Of a stretch of 64,000 nt of DNA, positions 37,100 through 48,483 are shown one piece after another. The position numbers and the translations under genes are program-made. Location of the stretch: positions 30,590,411-30,654,410 of the forward strand of contig NC_041004.1 in assembly GCF_004193775.1 (NCBI RefSeq). The letters run 5' to 3'. The first letter of the stretch is position 1, and each line of letters opens with the position of its first letter. The DNA comes from Glycine soja. Its lineage: Eukaryota > Streptophyta > Magnoliopsida > Fabales > Fabaceae. The notes below the pieces were generated by a model, which worked only from the letters and a program-made list of their open reading frames with translations, did not search any database and had not been told where the DNA came from.

Positions 37100-38986
37100 A
37101 TGAAAGGTGAAGCAAGTTTTTCCCACATAGCTCTTCCAATCTTTGATGGAGAGAATTATGATATTTGGGAAGTGAAAATGCAATCCTACATGGAATCTTT
37201 GGATTTGTGGGATGTTGTGGAAGAGGATTATGAAATATATCCGCTGCCTGAAAATCCCACCATGGTCCAAATTAAAAATCACAAGGAATGAAAGATGAAG
37301 AAGGCAAAGGCGAGATCATGTTTGTTCACTGGTGTTTCACAAATGATATTCATCAGAATCATGACTCTTAAATCACCTAAAGCAATTTGGGATTATCTGA
37401 AAGAGGAATACGCTGGAGATGATAGAATACGAAGCATGCAAGTGCTTAATTTAAGGAGAGAATTTGAGCTTCAAAGGATGGAAGAGTCAGATACAATCAA
37501 AGAATACTCAAACAAATTGTTGGGTATTGCCAACAAGATAAAGTTGTTGGGAAGTGATTTTGCTGATTCAAGAATTGTAGAGAAAATTTTGGTAACGGTG
37601 CCGGAGAGGTATGAAGCATCTATAGCTTCATTGGAGAACACAAAGGATCTGTCGAAAATCACATTGGCAGAAGTGCTACATGCCCTGCAAGCTCAAGAGC
37701 AGCGAAGGTTGATGAGGCAAGATTGTGTTGTCGAAGGTGTTTTGCCCGCCAAACATCATGAAGTTGATGAAAGCAAAAATGATTTTTTCAAGAAGAATCA
37801 ACCAACAAGCAGCGAAAATAATGCAAACAACCAAAACAAAGGTAAGGATAAAAAGAAAAATTATCCACCTTGTCATCATTGTGGCAAAAAAGGTCATGCA
37901 CCTTTCAAATGTTGGAGGAGACCAGATGCAAAATGTAACAAGTGCAACCAGATAGGGCATGAAGCGATGATCTGCCCCAACAAAAATTACCATGATGAGG
38001 GAGCTCAGATTGCTAATCAAGAAGAGGAGGACCAACTATTTGTGGCCACATGCTTCTTGAGTAGTAAATCAAGTGAAAGTTGGTTGATTGATAGTGGTTG
38101 TACGAACCACATGACATATGATAAGACTTTATTCAAAGATTTGAAGCCAACTAGTGTCTCAAAGGTTAGAATTGGGAATGGTGACTATATTCCTGTAAAA
38201 GGAAAAGGAACTGTTGCAATTTCAACGTGTTTAGGTACCAAATTAATATCAGATGTTCTTTATGTACCTAACATTGACCAAAACTTGCTAAGTGTAGGTC
38301 AATTGATTAAAAAGGGATTTAAAGTGTCCTTTGAACATCAACATTGCTTTATCTATGACAATTTTGGCCGGGAAGTTCTAAGGGTTAAAATGAAAGGTAA
38401 AAACTTTTCATTTGATCCAGCAGAGGAGGAGCATACAACATATTTCACTCAAGTCACACCCATGGAATTCAAGCACAAGAGACTTGATCATTGCCATCTT
38501 GAAAGAATGCTAAACATGAAAAAAAGGAAATATGCAAAAGAAAATTTGAAAAAGTTTCAAATGGAGGAATGTAAATCTGCTAGCACACCAATGAATCAAA
38601 AGGAGAAGTTCAGCAAGGAAGAAGGTCCTGATAACATTGATGAAGGATATTGTGGGAGCTTGATTGGATGTCTAATGTATCTCACTTCAACAAGGTCAAA
38701 CATTCTATTTTCTAAAAAGAACAAAACTGGAATTTTTGTTGACAATCAAGTAGCCATTGCTATTGCAAACAATCCCGTGTGTCATGGGAAAATTAAACAT
38801 TTCAACATCCAGGTTTATTATTTGATAAAGATGCAACAAAGTGAAGAAGTGAACTTAATTTACGGCAAGTCTAAAGAACTGGCTGACATGTTTACAAAGT
38901 CACTACCTATCAACAAACTTGAACTCAAAGAATTGGAGTTTGCAGTTCCAAAAGCAAGGAGGAGTGTTGAAGATATACTCTTGTAA
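37100..38986 (+). CDS. Gag-protease with RNase H remnant of element 3 (one in-frame stop)
   Basis: One frame runs from ATG 37100 to the stop at 38986, 22 bp into the right LTR, with a single internal TGA at 37289-37291. Gag (SHIALPIFDGENYDIWEVKM..) is full length. A first zinc knuckle, CHHCGKKGHAPFKC, and a second, CNKCNQIGHEAMIC, follow. The protease has WLIDSGCTNHM, with the Asp-Ser-Gly site intact. After the pre-integrase phrase HKRLDHCHLERM the frame jumps to RT-end/RNase H sequence (KFQMEECKSASTPM, GCLMYLTSTR), then jumps again to IFVDNQVAIAIANNP and LADMFTKSLP. Both deletions keep the reading frame. It could be read as a capsid-protease protein if the stop were bypassed or absent in sister copies. 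Confidence 0.85.
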
Positions 38987-39297
38987 CTGCATAATATTTT
39001 ATTTTTCAATTTTTAAAATAGGATTTAGTAAATAAGTTGATTTCCTATATTTTAGGAGTAAGTCAGTTTTAATGGATTAGCCTAGTCAATAAGTGGCTCC
39101 TCTTATCTTTAAGGAGCAAGTTAGTTTTAATATTTTGTTTTGTTAATATCTTGTTATCTAATTAGTTTATCTTTTGCTATTTATTGTATCGCTGCTGAGA
39201 ACAATGTGAATTAGAATAGAATAATTCTATTTCCTCTGCATACGTATTGTCTCTCTTCTCTCCTCTGTTTTTTATAATTTCCTCCACAAAACCAACA
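38965..39297 (+). repeat. Right LTR of element 3
   Basis: 333 bp, about 98% identical to the left LTR by eye. Confidence 0.93.
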
Positions 39298-39302
39298 AAT
39301 AC

Positions 39303-39900
39303 GTAAGTATGCGTGATTGTGAAAGTTTTCCATATGTTGATCCATCAGTTTTCTCCCTCCCAAAGCTTGAAATTTTAAATGTGAGTGGATGCACATCGCT
39401 TGAGAGCCTTAGCAACAACACTTAGCCATAATCTCTCCAAGTATTGTTTTTAGCACATTCAGGTTTGAATGAACGGCCCCCATCAATTTTGTTTCTCAAG
39501 AATCTCCATATGTTTTCATTCTTAATTAATTATGGTCTTGTGGATCTTCCTAAATACTTTACGAATCAAATTTCACTTTCTGAGTCAAGGAAACACGAAT
39601 GCAACGACTTCTTCACCTTACAAAAGATAATTCCTAGCTCTGGCTTCTAGTCAGTAACACGTCTAGTATTTTACAATTGTGACAACTTGTGTGAAATCCC
39701 AGACAACATCTCCTTGTTATCATTTTTTAAATGCTTAAGCTTTCGTTATAGCACCAGCATTAGCTTATTCGAAAGCATTAAGTATCTTGCAAGACTCACA
39801 CTTCTTGAAATTGGTAAATGTGAAATGCTTCAAATACCTGTGTTTCCATGATCCATTCAGCTGTTTTATGTATCCTCGGACAATGAGGGCAGCGACTTTT
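39303..39900 (+). pseudogene. TNL relic: second LRR exon, right part
   Basis: After the insertion it resumes with CESFPYVDPSVFSLPKLEIL-like coding, NVSGCTSLESLSNNT, a stop at 39422-39424, then LAHSGLNERPPSILFLKNLH, YGLVDLPKYFTNQISLSESR and HECNDFFTLQKIIPSSGF with a stop near 39650. Further leucine-rich phrases (CDNLCEIPDNISLLSF, SIKYLARLTLLEIGKCEMLQ) continue to about 39850. These are LRR units. Confidence 0.85.
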
Positions 39901-40588
39901 ATTTTTTCCAATTAGCAAAAAATGGTAAGATTTGCTACTATTTACCAGCTACAAGTGGCAAAGTTCAAGACTGGTTCCATTGCAACTTTACACAATCTTT
40001 GGTCACTATTGAACTTCCCCCTGATGTGTTTGGTTTTGTTTTCTAATTGGTTGTTTCTCAAGTTCAATCGTGCAAAAATGGCGCTATGGAAGTATTGGAT
40101 GTGAATGCTACTTGGAAACTAGTCAAGATGAAAAGATCAAGATACAAAGTTTCTTTGTATAAGAAAATATCTTGTCTAGTCTTGATCCTCCATTTGAATT
40201 TATGGCAGATCACATATATTTTTGGTATGATGCACAATGTTGCAAGTAGATAATTAAAGTGATTAAAGAGACGAAAGCTATTAATGACAAGAGCACTACT
40301 CATCCTCCAAAGCTTACAATTAAATTTTTCGCTCAAATCGAAGATAACAATGAAGTTGTGGTCATAAAACAGTGCGGGTTTCGTTGGATGTTTTCCTTAG
40401 AAGAATGAGTATGTAAATCTAAGAGAAGCAAAGAAATTCATGAAGTAGAAGCCAATGTTTTCCGAAATCAAGTCGAGGACTCTGAGTCTAATGAGCAAGA
40501 AGAAACATTTCCTCCAACAAAAAAATTTAAGCAATGTGTCTTCAGAACTTTAAACTTGAAAACAGAAGAAAAAGAAGACTTTAGGTAA
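39901..40588 (+). pseudogene. TNL relic: post-LRR C-terminal jelly-roll/Ig-like domain
   Basis: WFHCNFTQSLVTIELPPDVF and GFVF are followed by a stop at 40044-40046 (family has Tyr), then LVVSQVQSCKNG. After frameshifts come YKKISCLVLDPPFEFMADHI-like coding, KLTIKFFAQIEDNNEVVVIK and QCGFRWMF, the usual post-LRR domain end of legume TNLs. A charged tail (SNEQEETFPPTKKFKQC, LKTEEKEDFR) runs to the stop at 40586-40588. Confidence 0.8.
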
Positions 40589-40756
40589 TCTTGCAAACAA
40601 TCATTATACTGATAGGGTACTTAATTTAGTTTACAATGCATACATTGTTGCTGTTGCATTTTCTGTTATAGCAAAATATGATAATGACGTTTATGTGTGG
40701 AAATATGTTGTTTATGAACAGACGTCTCCTTGAAAAACTCCAACTATAACACTGTT
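40589..40756. other. 3' flank of the TNL relic
   Basis: Short non-coding stretch up to the LTR of element 4. Confidence 0.5.
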
Positions 40757-41137
40757 TGTTGTGCCAAGATCAGATTTACTCACAAAAATATGAGTTTCTT
40801 GTTTGAACAAGAATGAGCAAAAAAGTAAAAGGAATGAACAAAAGAACTTCAAAGAAACATGATTTGACTAAAGTAAAAAATCAACTCTAAATCTCCTCAC
40901 AACAACCACTTTTATTTAAACTCTGAATAATCCCTCCTCTGGGTACAATCTATCTACTGATCTAGACTATACAAAAAAAAAAATAGAAGCACTATTTCAA
41001 GCCTAGCTAACTTAACCAACTTAAAACTACCTAACTGTTAACTATTATAACAGAATAACAGAAAACCATAAAAATAGCTAAGTTGATAAAGTCTAAGAGA
41101 GACTAACTAATGGTTGTTAATGAACCAACATACAACA
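40757..41137 (-). repeat. 3' LTR of element 4
   Basis: 381 bp between the shared terminal sequence and the purine tract. Only its far end is shared with 45069-45086. Confidence 0.65.
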
Positions 41138-41199
41138 ATTCTCCACCTTGATTCAATAACAACAACAAAAACAGTGGCTGCAGAAACATGATCCAATCA

Positions 41200-44100
41200 C
41201 CCTTCAGCTGAATTAAGTCCAAACAATGAAAAATTTGCTACTTGGAAAAGCCTTTGTGATCATATCAAAAGGATTATGATCAGTTGAAATCTTCTTGACT
41301 ATAACTGATCCTTGACCAATAACTTCTCTGACAAAATGCAACTTAATATCATGTGCTTTGTCCTCTCATGATGCACAAAATTTTTGGATAAATCAATGGC
41401 ACTTTGGCTATCACAGTGTACTGTGATCACTTCATCTTGTATCTTTAGCTCCTCATCAATGCCTTCAAGCCACATATTCTTTCACAGCTTCTGTAAGAGC
41501 AATATACTCAGCTTCAATGGTTGATAAAGCCATTACCTTTTGAAGGCTAGCTTTCCAACTAATTGCAATGCCAAAAGCAGTGAACACAAATCCTATGAGG
41601 GATTTCCTTGAATCTAAACAATCAGCATAATCAGAATCTACAAAACCTTCAATAACGGTTATGCTTCTGCTATTCCTAGCTCCACCATAAACCAAAACTC
41701 TCCCAAGTGATCCTCTAGTATATCTGAGTATCCATTTCAGGGCTTGTCAATGTTCTTTGCCTGGATTTTCCATGAACCTACTTACTAGGCTCACTACATG
41801 TGCTATGTCAGGGCAAGTACATACCATAGCATACATCAGTGACCCTACAACATTAGCATATGGAATACCTTCCATGTAAATTATATCATCATGTGTCTTA
41901 GGTGCTTGACTTGTACTAAGCTTAAATTGTTGAGACATAGGAGTAGTTATAGGTTTGGAATTTGACATTCCAAATCTTTCAAGAACTTTTTTGAGATATA
42001 ACTCCTGGGACAGATACAACAATTTTTTTTTCTGTCCCATTTGATTTCTATTCCCAATATCCACTTGGATGCTTCCAAATCCTTCATTTTAAATTCCTTG
42101 CTCAGCTCATATTTCAATTTTTCAACCTCACTCTTGCTATTACTTGCTATCAAAATATCATTAACATATAATAGCAATATCACAAACTCAACTTTAGAAG
42201 GAAATTTTTATATGAGCCATAAACTCATCAAATCTCTTATTCCATTGCCTGGTGGATTGCTTTAAACCATACAGGGATTTGTTTAATTTGCAAACATAAT
42301 CCTCTTTACCTCTGGCTTCAAACCCCTCGGGTTGTTTCATCAATATCACCTCATCAAGCTTTCCATACAAAAAATGTTGTCTTCACATCCATTTGTTCTA
42401 ACACAAGATCAAATTCTGCCACCATAGCCATAAGTATTTTGATTGACCTGTGTTTCACTACAGGAGTGAAAACTTCATTGAAGTCAATTCCCTCCTTTTG
42501 AGTGAATCCTCGAGCAACAAGTCTAGCTTTAAATCTACTGGTCCAACTCCTTGGATGCCTTCTTTCTTCTTGAAGATCCACTTGCAGCTAACCACTCTAG
42601 AACCAAGTTTTTTTAATCAATTCCCATGTATGGTTGTCATGGAGAGACTTAATCTCTTCATTCATGGCACTTAGTCATTTTTCTTTCTCCTTACTAGCTA
42701 AGATAGGTTTAAGAGTTTTTGGATCTTCCTCCAAAACTTCACTCACAACTACCAGAGCAAATGCTATTAGATCAGCATATCCATACCTCTCAGGTTGTTT
42801 GATTTCCCTTCTGGTTTTATCTCGAGCTAGCATATATCCAGCTCCTTCTTGTTGTTTTTCTTTGGATTTCTTTTCATCAAGAGACCAATTAACAACTTAT
42901 GTTTCAGCATGCTTCGCCACCTCAAAATTTAATTTTTCAGAACCAGTTTCCTTACTCTGATCAATGTTGGACTGAACCATGTTGGGCTTGGTCTTGTAGG
43001 CCATCTTAGAAAGATGCACTTGACAGCTCTAGGTTCCAATTTGTCTTGCCTAATGTGAGCATAGGCAACACAACCAAATACCTTTAGCTATTTTAGACTC
43101 AGTGGATGGCCAGACCAAATCTCCTTAGGGGTTTTAAAATTCAGAGCTATTGAAGGACACTTGTTGATGAGATATACAACAGTCATTGCTGCTTCAGCCC
43201 AAAAAAATCTTGGGTAGTCCTGCACTCAGCAACATACATCCCACTCTCTCCAAAATGGTCATGTTGAATCTTTTAGCTAAACCATTTTGTTGAGGGGTGC
43301 CCGCAACTATCCTGTGCCTTGCAATGCCATTCTCTTTACAGAAAACATTGAAAGGTTCAGAGCAGAACTCAAGACAATTATCAGTATGAAACCTCTTGAT
43401 CTTTCTGCCTGTTTGGTTTTCCACAAGTGTCTTCCAGCTTTTGAAGTTATCAAAAGCCTCATCTTTTGTTTTCTGAATGTAGATCCACAACTTCCTTGAG
43501 TAGTCATCCACAATGCTCAAGAAGTACCTTGCTCCAGAATAAGAAAGGGTCTTGGTTGGACCCCAAAGATCAGCATGAACATAATCAAGGGTACCTTTTG
43601 TTCTCTATTGTCTAGCATTGAATTTGGCTCTGCAGGCTTTGCCATAGACACAATGTTCACCAAACCTCAATTTCTCCACTCTGTCCCCACATAGCAGCTC
43701 ATGGTTTCCCAATTCAATCTACCCCTTCTCACTTACATGGCCTAACCTCATGTGCCATAACTCAATTTTTGATAAAACTCTTCCTATTGCAGTGGCTGGA
43801 GAGCCAATTACAACTTCACCATCCACAGAATAGAAGTCATTCTTCATAATTCCCCTCATGACAATCATGGAGTCTTTAACTACATTTAGTATTCCTTTTT
43901 CACCTTTGAACACATACCCTCTTTTATCAAATTCACCAAGAGAGATTAAATTTCTCTTTAGCTCAGGTACATATCTGACCTCTGTGAGAATTCTCTCAGC
44001 CCCATGATGAAACTTGAACCTTATAGACCCAATTCCCTCAATTTTGCAAGGCTTTTTATCTCCAAGGAGTACCAACCCATCTGCTTGATCAGAAAATTGT

Positions 44101-45030
44101 TCAAACCATGATCTATTTGGTGTCATATGCCTAAACACCCTGAATCCATTATCCATTTAGTTTCTGGATTCTTTTCAGACACCACTAGTGCCTCTGCAGA
44201 TTCATAGCCATCATCTTGAACAATGGCAGCATTCCCTGAGTCCTTCTTCCTATTGTTACTACCACCATTTTTCTGCCTTTCAGTACAAACTTTCCTTGTA
44301 TGACCCTCCTTTTTACAGTGATAACATTTGATTTTGAAGACATTTCCTTCACCATTCTTCTGGTTTTCTGGCTTTTGCTTCTTCTTATTAGATTTACTAT
44401 CTTTCTTGAAGGTCTTCCCTCTTGCTATCAGCCCTTCACCACTTGTAGATGACTTATTTTCCTTTCTTTCATTCAATTCCTTTGAATTCAGAGCAGCCTG
44501 TACTTCATCAAGAGAAACAGAGTCTCTTCCAAACAGTAGAGTCATCTTTGAAATGGGAGTAACTCTTAGGCAAAAAGCATAGCAATAGCAAAGCTTGATC
44601 CTCATCATCAATGGTAACATCGATATTTTCAAGATCTAGAATCAGTTTATTAAACAAATCCAATTGTTCTCCTACTGATCTATCTTCATGCATTTTAAAT
44701 GAATACAAAGACTGATTTAGGTAAAGACGATTAACTAAAGATTTGGTCATGTACAAACCTTCAAGCTTTGACCAAACTCTAGCAGCAGTTGTTTCCTTAG
44801 AGACTTGCCTCAGCATCTTGTCTCCGAGACTAAGGATAATTGTACTGTGTGCCTTCTGCAGTAATGCTTTCTTATCCCCATCAGCCATAATCTTTTCGAG
44901 TTTGGCTTCTCCATCAAGTGCTTCCACTAGGCCTTGCTGAACAAGAAGTGCTCTCATCTTCAATCACCATAGCCCAAAATCATTTTGCCCAGTGAATTTT
45001 TCAACCTTATACTTGGCCAAGCCCATTGCT
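41200..45030 (-). pseudogene. Gag-pol remnant of element 4
   Basis: Reading downward from 45030: gag begins AKYKVEKFTGQNDFGLW, has a stop, then MRALLVQQGLVEALDGEAKL. A knuckle CYHCKKEGHTRKVC (within 44632-44123) and protease WIMDSGC follow. Next come PR/pre-integrase (44156-43719), integrase DDYSRKLWIYIQKTKD (43520-43194), RT ARLVARGFTQKEGIDFNEVF (42581-42354), and LLYVNDILIAS (42183-41947), where the polymerase YVDD motif reads YVND, losing one catalytic Asp. RT thumb phrases (42064-41747) and RNase H with DSDYADCLDSRKS and LSTIEAEY (41695-41465) end it. The order is Copia. It is inactive. Confidence 0.85.
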
Positions 45031-45086
45031 TGAATCGAGCCCAAAGTCATCCATGTTCACCACACCAGTTTGTTGTGCCAAGATCA

Positions 45087-45396
45087 GAAATTCTGCTGTT
45101 CACTACTGTTTAACATCAAGAAATAGGATTAAATATGCATTGCCATCTCAAATTGGCAACCATGAAGATTAAAGTTGCATTTTCCTGTAGCAACTTCAAG
45201 ATTGTACAATGAAATGCTGACACAGGTTCTTTCACCTGTATCTGCTTGTAATGTTTAGTTCACGAAAGGATGCTTAGGACAGGTGATGACTTTGTCTGAC
45301 CTATTGATACTACATTCCTTGGCCGCTTCATTATATTGATGTTGAATTTCTTGGCCTGAAGACCTACCCTGTGAATGTGAGCAGCTAATTTTTATA
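45087..45396. other. Unassigned DNA right of element 4
   Basis: Non-coding, moderate complexity. It does not match the 40757-41137 LTR. Confidence 0.35.
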
Positions 45397-45779
45397 AGGC
45401 TCAAATATGTTTAATTCTTAATAAATATCCGATTTTTGTGTTTGTTACCTAATAAATTTTTGCTTTGTATTGAGACTCTAATAAAATAATACTTTTATTT
45501 TTTATCCTTCATATTTTGTTTTAGTCCCTGATAAATTAGAAAATTTTGTATTTACTTTCTAATAAATTAGCAAATTTTGTTTTAGTATATATTAAGAACA
45601 AATGAGAAATATTTATCATGAAGGCAAACATAAAATTTGTAAATTTATTAGAGGCTAAAAATAAGTGTCAAAGATAAAAAAAAATTATTATTTTATTAGA
45701 GACTCGTCACAAAACAAAAATTTATTAAGGAGCTAATGCAAAATTAAATATTTATTAGGAATAAAAACATATTTAAACT
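45397..45779. mobile_element. MITE with long inverted ends, copy 2
   Basis: About 380 bp, aligned along its length with 25341-25723 ('AATAAATATCCGATTTTTGTG', 'TTAGAAAATTTTGTATTT', 'TTTATTAGAG' and so on). The ends are again inverted repeats. TTTTATAA stands on both sides, a likely target duplication. It is non-coding. Confidence 0.7.
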
Positions 45780-47805
45780 TTTTTATAATCATTACTACAT
45801 TTATATGATAATGGTGTAAGCAAATTTATAATTTATGCATAAATGTAATGGTGTTTCTTTTTTGCTCTAAATATCCTTCTGTTTATAAAAATAAACAACC
45901 ATAAGGTTGATTTTCATGTTAGTATACTTTATCTATATGAGTCAATTTTTACTAGCATGTGGTAGCTCTTTGTGACCATGATAAATAGATAATTTAAGGA
46001 ATGTTTAAACAGAAGTTAGTCTCTTTCCAAAAGATGGTTAAAAAAACCTCGCATTATACCTAGTGTAGAATATGACGGAAGGCCAAAATTCCATCCATAT
46101 AAAACTAGAAAGACACTAAGATTTTAATGACTAACTAGCTGTGACGGAATCCACCAAAACAAAAATAAATTAGTTGCGACGAAAATTTTATTTCAAGGCT
46201 AAACTCTCATTTCTAAAGAAATTTTATCTATTTTTGATAGATGCTTTTCAACATTTTTAACGTTTCATTTCACGTAGTAAGTAGACTTAAAGAAACATCA
46301 CTGACTCGTCTTGTGCTGAAACTTTGGATTTTGTATAGCTATTATTTGTGTTTTCTAACAGCTCTTACCAGTTTCTATCCAAAAGTACCTTTTTCTCATA
46401 CTAGATTTACATTACATGCTAGATTTATCTAATGACTCGAATTTTAATCTGCTAAAAAAATCACCCACTTATTACTATGTGCTATATTGTTTAATTTCAT
46501 CCCCAAATACCACAACTAAATGAAAACAAGCCAACAACAAACAACAAACCAAAACAGATCTGACAAAAAAAAAAAAATAATGAGGGTCATACCACTTTTT
46601 TTTATTTTCCATTATCCAACAGCACTCAATGTAAACGTTCATCAATATTTAGTGTTTTTTAAAATTACTGCTTGTAAACATTGTTTCCGTAGCATAGTAT
46701 TGAAGTAGGTGTGATTTGGCACGTCAATCTCCTCCTATCCTGACAAATTACTTCTAAGCTAAATAGTTAGGAGAATTTTACATTTAATAACGATTAACTA
46801 GTGCAAACGTTGTTTTCTTTGAAGTCAGAGATTAATGTGATGAAATATATATATAATCTACTATAATTATTAAATCTCTAAAAGATTTATCAAACAAATC
46901 ACATATTAAGATATTTTAATTATCATTAACCTATCACCATCACCATCATCATCATCACGATCGTCACCACCTTTGTCGGTATGATTGGCGACACCGTCGC
47001 TACTGCTACCACCGTTGTCATGATCGTTATCATCATCACAGTCGCTGCCATCACTGACGGTCATGACAACAGAGGTGATGGCAACCGACGACCATAATGG
47101 TGACAACATCATGGTAGTAGCTGCAACAGTGGTCATGGTGGTGATAGTGACAATGACCATGGTGACAAAGGTGGTAGCGGTTGACAATGGTGTTGATGGC
47201 GGTAACGATGGAGGTGGTAGCAATAGTCATGATAGTTATGGATTAATTGAGATATTGTAGGGAGTGATAATTAAAATCTTCATATATTTGTTTGTTGTTT
47301 AATTGATCCTTTAGAGATACAATGATATATTATATTTTAATTTAAAATTTTAAATATTTTAATCTCAACCATTTTTAATTTTTAATCTTGATCTAATGGT
47401 CGTTATTCGTTGTTGTCACATAAGAAGTTTTCTCACAGGAGTGATCGTCATGGGATGATATATTAAATTTTAATTTTCAAATTTTAAATATTTTAATCTC
47501 AATTGTTTATTATCTTTTATCTTGATATGTTGTTTGTGATTAGTTATTCTAGTATTCTCACTTCAGATAATATTTTTACATGAGTCGTGATATATATATA
47601 TATATATAAAGTTTAATCTTTATCAGAATTATCACCAAAATTAGACTTGATTGATGAAATCAACAAAGGTAAGTAATCGTAGGAGATCAAACTTAATTGA
47701 GGACATCGGGATGAGAAGACAGCACACTTAAAGGATTGAATTATAAGTTTGAGAAGAGTGGCCAAACACGATCGATCACGAGAACCTTATAGGAAAATTG
47801 AATTC
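45780..47805. other. AT-rich intergenic DNA
   Basis: No gene recognised. The frame at 46241-46432 has no domain. It contains the trinucleotide-like tract listed separately and a TA run near 47591-47608. Confidence 0.4.
46929..47228. repeat. Imperfect ATC/GGT trinucleotide-like tract
   Basis: Interspersed ATC, CAC, GGT and GAT triplets over 300 bp. It gives open frames on both strands (46906-47223 minus, 47063-47260 plus) rich in Asp, Val, Met and Thr. These are composition artefacts and not genes. Confidence 0.7.
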
Positions 47806-48483
47806 GGGCAATTGATTCCTGCACCCCCTTATTTTGCTTCCTGCACTTCCAAAAATACCTACATAGACAAAACTACCCTACACCCAATGCCACCATTCCC
47901 CTCCTCCACTCAACACCACGGCTACACACAAACAGCACCACCCAACAACACCGTCCACGACTCAAGTGCAGGTAATAAGGTGCAAACAAAGTCAAGGGCA
48001 AAAGAAAAGTGTAAAACTTAACCCTATTCCAGAAAAGTTTTTCCAAATGCATAAAAATAGTGTCATCTGGAAAAGCTTTTCCAGAGTTATGTTAGCATAA
48101 TTTAGCATAATTCCATAAAGGTTTTTATGGAATTATGTTAACTTAATTCTGAAAAGGATTTTTCAAGAGAATAAACAAATTTAGTGTCTTTTAAAAAAGT
48201 TTTTCGAGAATTATGCTAGCATAATTTCATAAAGTCTTTTCCAAAATTATGCTAACATAACTCTTGAAAGGCTTTTCTAGAAAAGCTTTTACGGAATAAG
48301 ATTGCATTTTACACCGCTTTTTTGTTCCCAAATATGCCTACACTTTCTTTCCTGCACTAGAGTTGTCGACAATGGTGTTGGGTAGTGGTGTTTGTGTGTA
48401 GCAGTGGTGGAGGGATAGTCTTGTCTGTTTGGGTTTGTTTGAAGGTGCAAGAAGCAAAACGAGAGATGCAAGAAGTAATTCCC
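47806..48483. mobile_element. Foldback element with about 200-bp arms and a palindrome array
   Basis: The left arm (47806 to about 48040) and the right arm (about 48285-48483, reverse-complemented) align: 'TTTTGCTTCCTGCAC' with 'TTTTGCTTCTTGCAC', 'CTACACACAAACA' in both, and 'AGTGCAGG' followed by 'GTGTAAAA' in both. The middle is built of repeated AGAAAAGCTTTTCC-like and TTATGCTAGCATAA-like palindromes. No transposase is encoded, and the 90-codon frame 47749-48021 is arm sequence. No clean target duplication could be read. Confidence 0.7.

Larger units (their letters stand above)
36730..39297 (+). mobile_element. Short non-autonomous Copia element with gag-protease ORF (element 3)
   Basis: 2568 bp in all. 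Its LTRs are both 333 bp (36730-37062 and 38965-39297) and differ at about five positions. The primer-binding site TGGTATCAGAGC is at 37065-37076 and a purine tract (CAAGGAGGAG) precedes the right LTR. Integrase core and nearly all of reverse transcriptase are missing. AATAC duplications flank it, and it splits an LRR exon of the TNL relic. LTR similarity marks it as a recent insertion. Its movement would need enzymes from another element. Confidence 0.93.
25891..40588 (+). pseudogene. TIR-NBS-LRR disease-resistance gene, broken by three LTR elements
   Basis: Pieces of one TNL gene lie in correct order and orientation: TIR exon (25891-26376), end of NB-ARC/winged helix (31979-32169, continued at 36076-36105), linker/LRR exon (36214-36491), LRR exon (36640-36729, continued 39303-39690) and C-terminal domain ending at the stop 40586-40588. 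Element 1 sits in intron 1, element 2 (antisense) splits the winged-helix exon, and element 3 splits the LRR exon. In the two split exons, removing the element and one copy of its 5-bp duplication rejoins the reading frame, proving the pieces belonged together. TNL proteins sense pathogen effectors; their TIR domain makes NAD-derived signals. This copy has many stops and frameshifts and lacks the P-loop part, so it is dead. Confidence 0.88.
40757..45086 (-). mobile_element. Copia LTR retrotransposon, antisense, decayed (element 4)
   Basis: The left (3') LTR is 40757-41137, with ends reading TGTTGTATG..GGCACAACA on the minus strand and the purine tract CAAGGTGGAGAAT next to it. On the right only about 18 bp (45069-45086, TGTTGTGCCAAGATCAGA) of the other LTR can be matched, so the 5' LTR is truncated or recombined. 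Gag, protease, integrase, RT and RNase H are all recognisable on the minus strand but full of stops and shifts. No target duplication can be read. Confidence 0.82.

Noticed and set aside
46906..47260. Long open frames on both strands in a low-complexity tract
   Set aside because: Triplet-like composition opens all frames; the translations are Asp/Val/Thr/Met runs with no domain.
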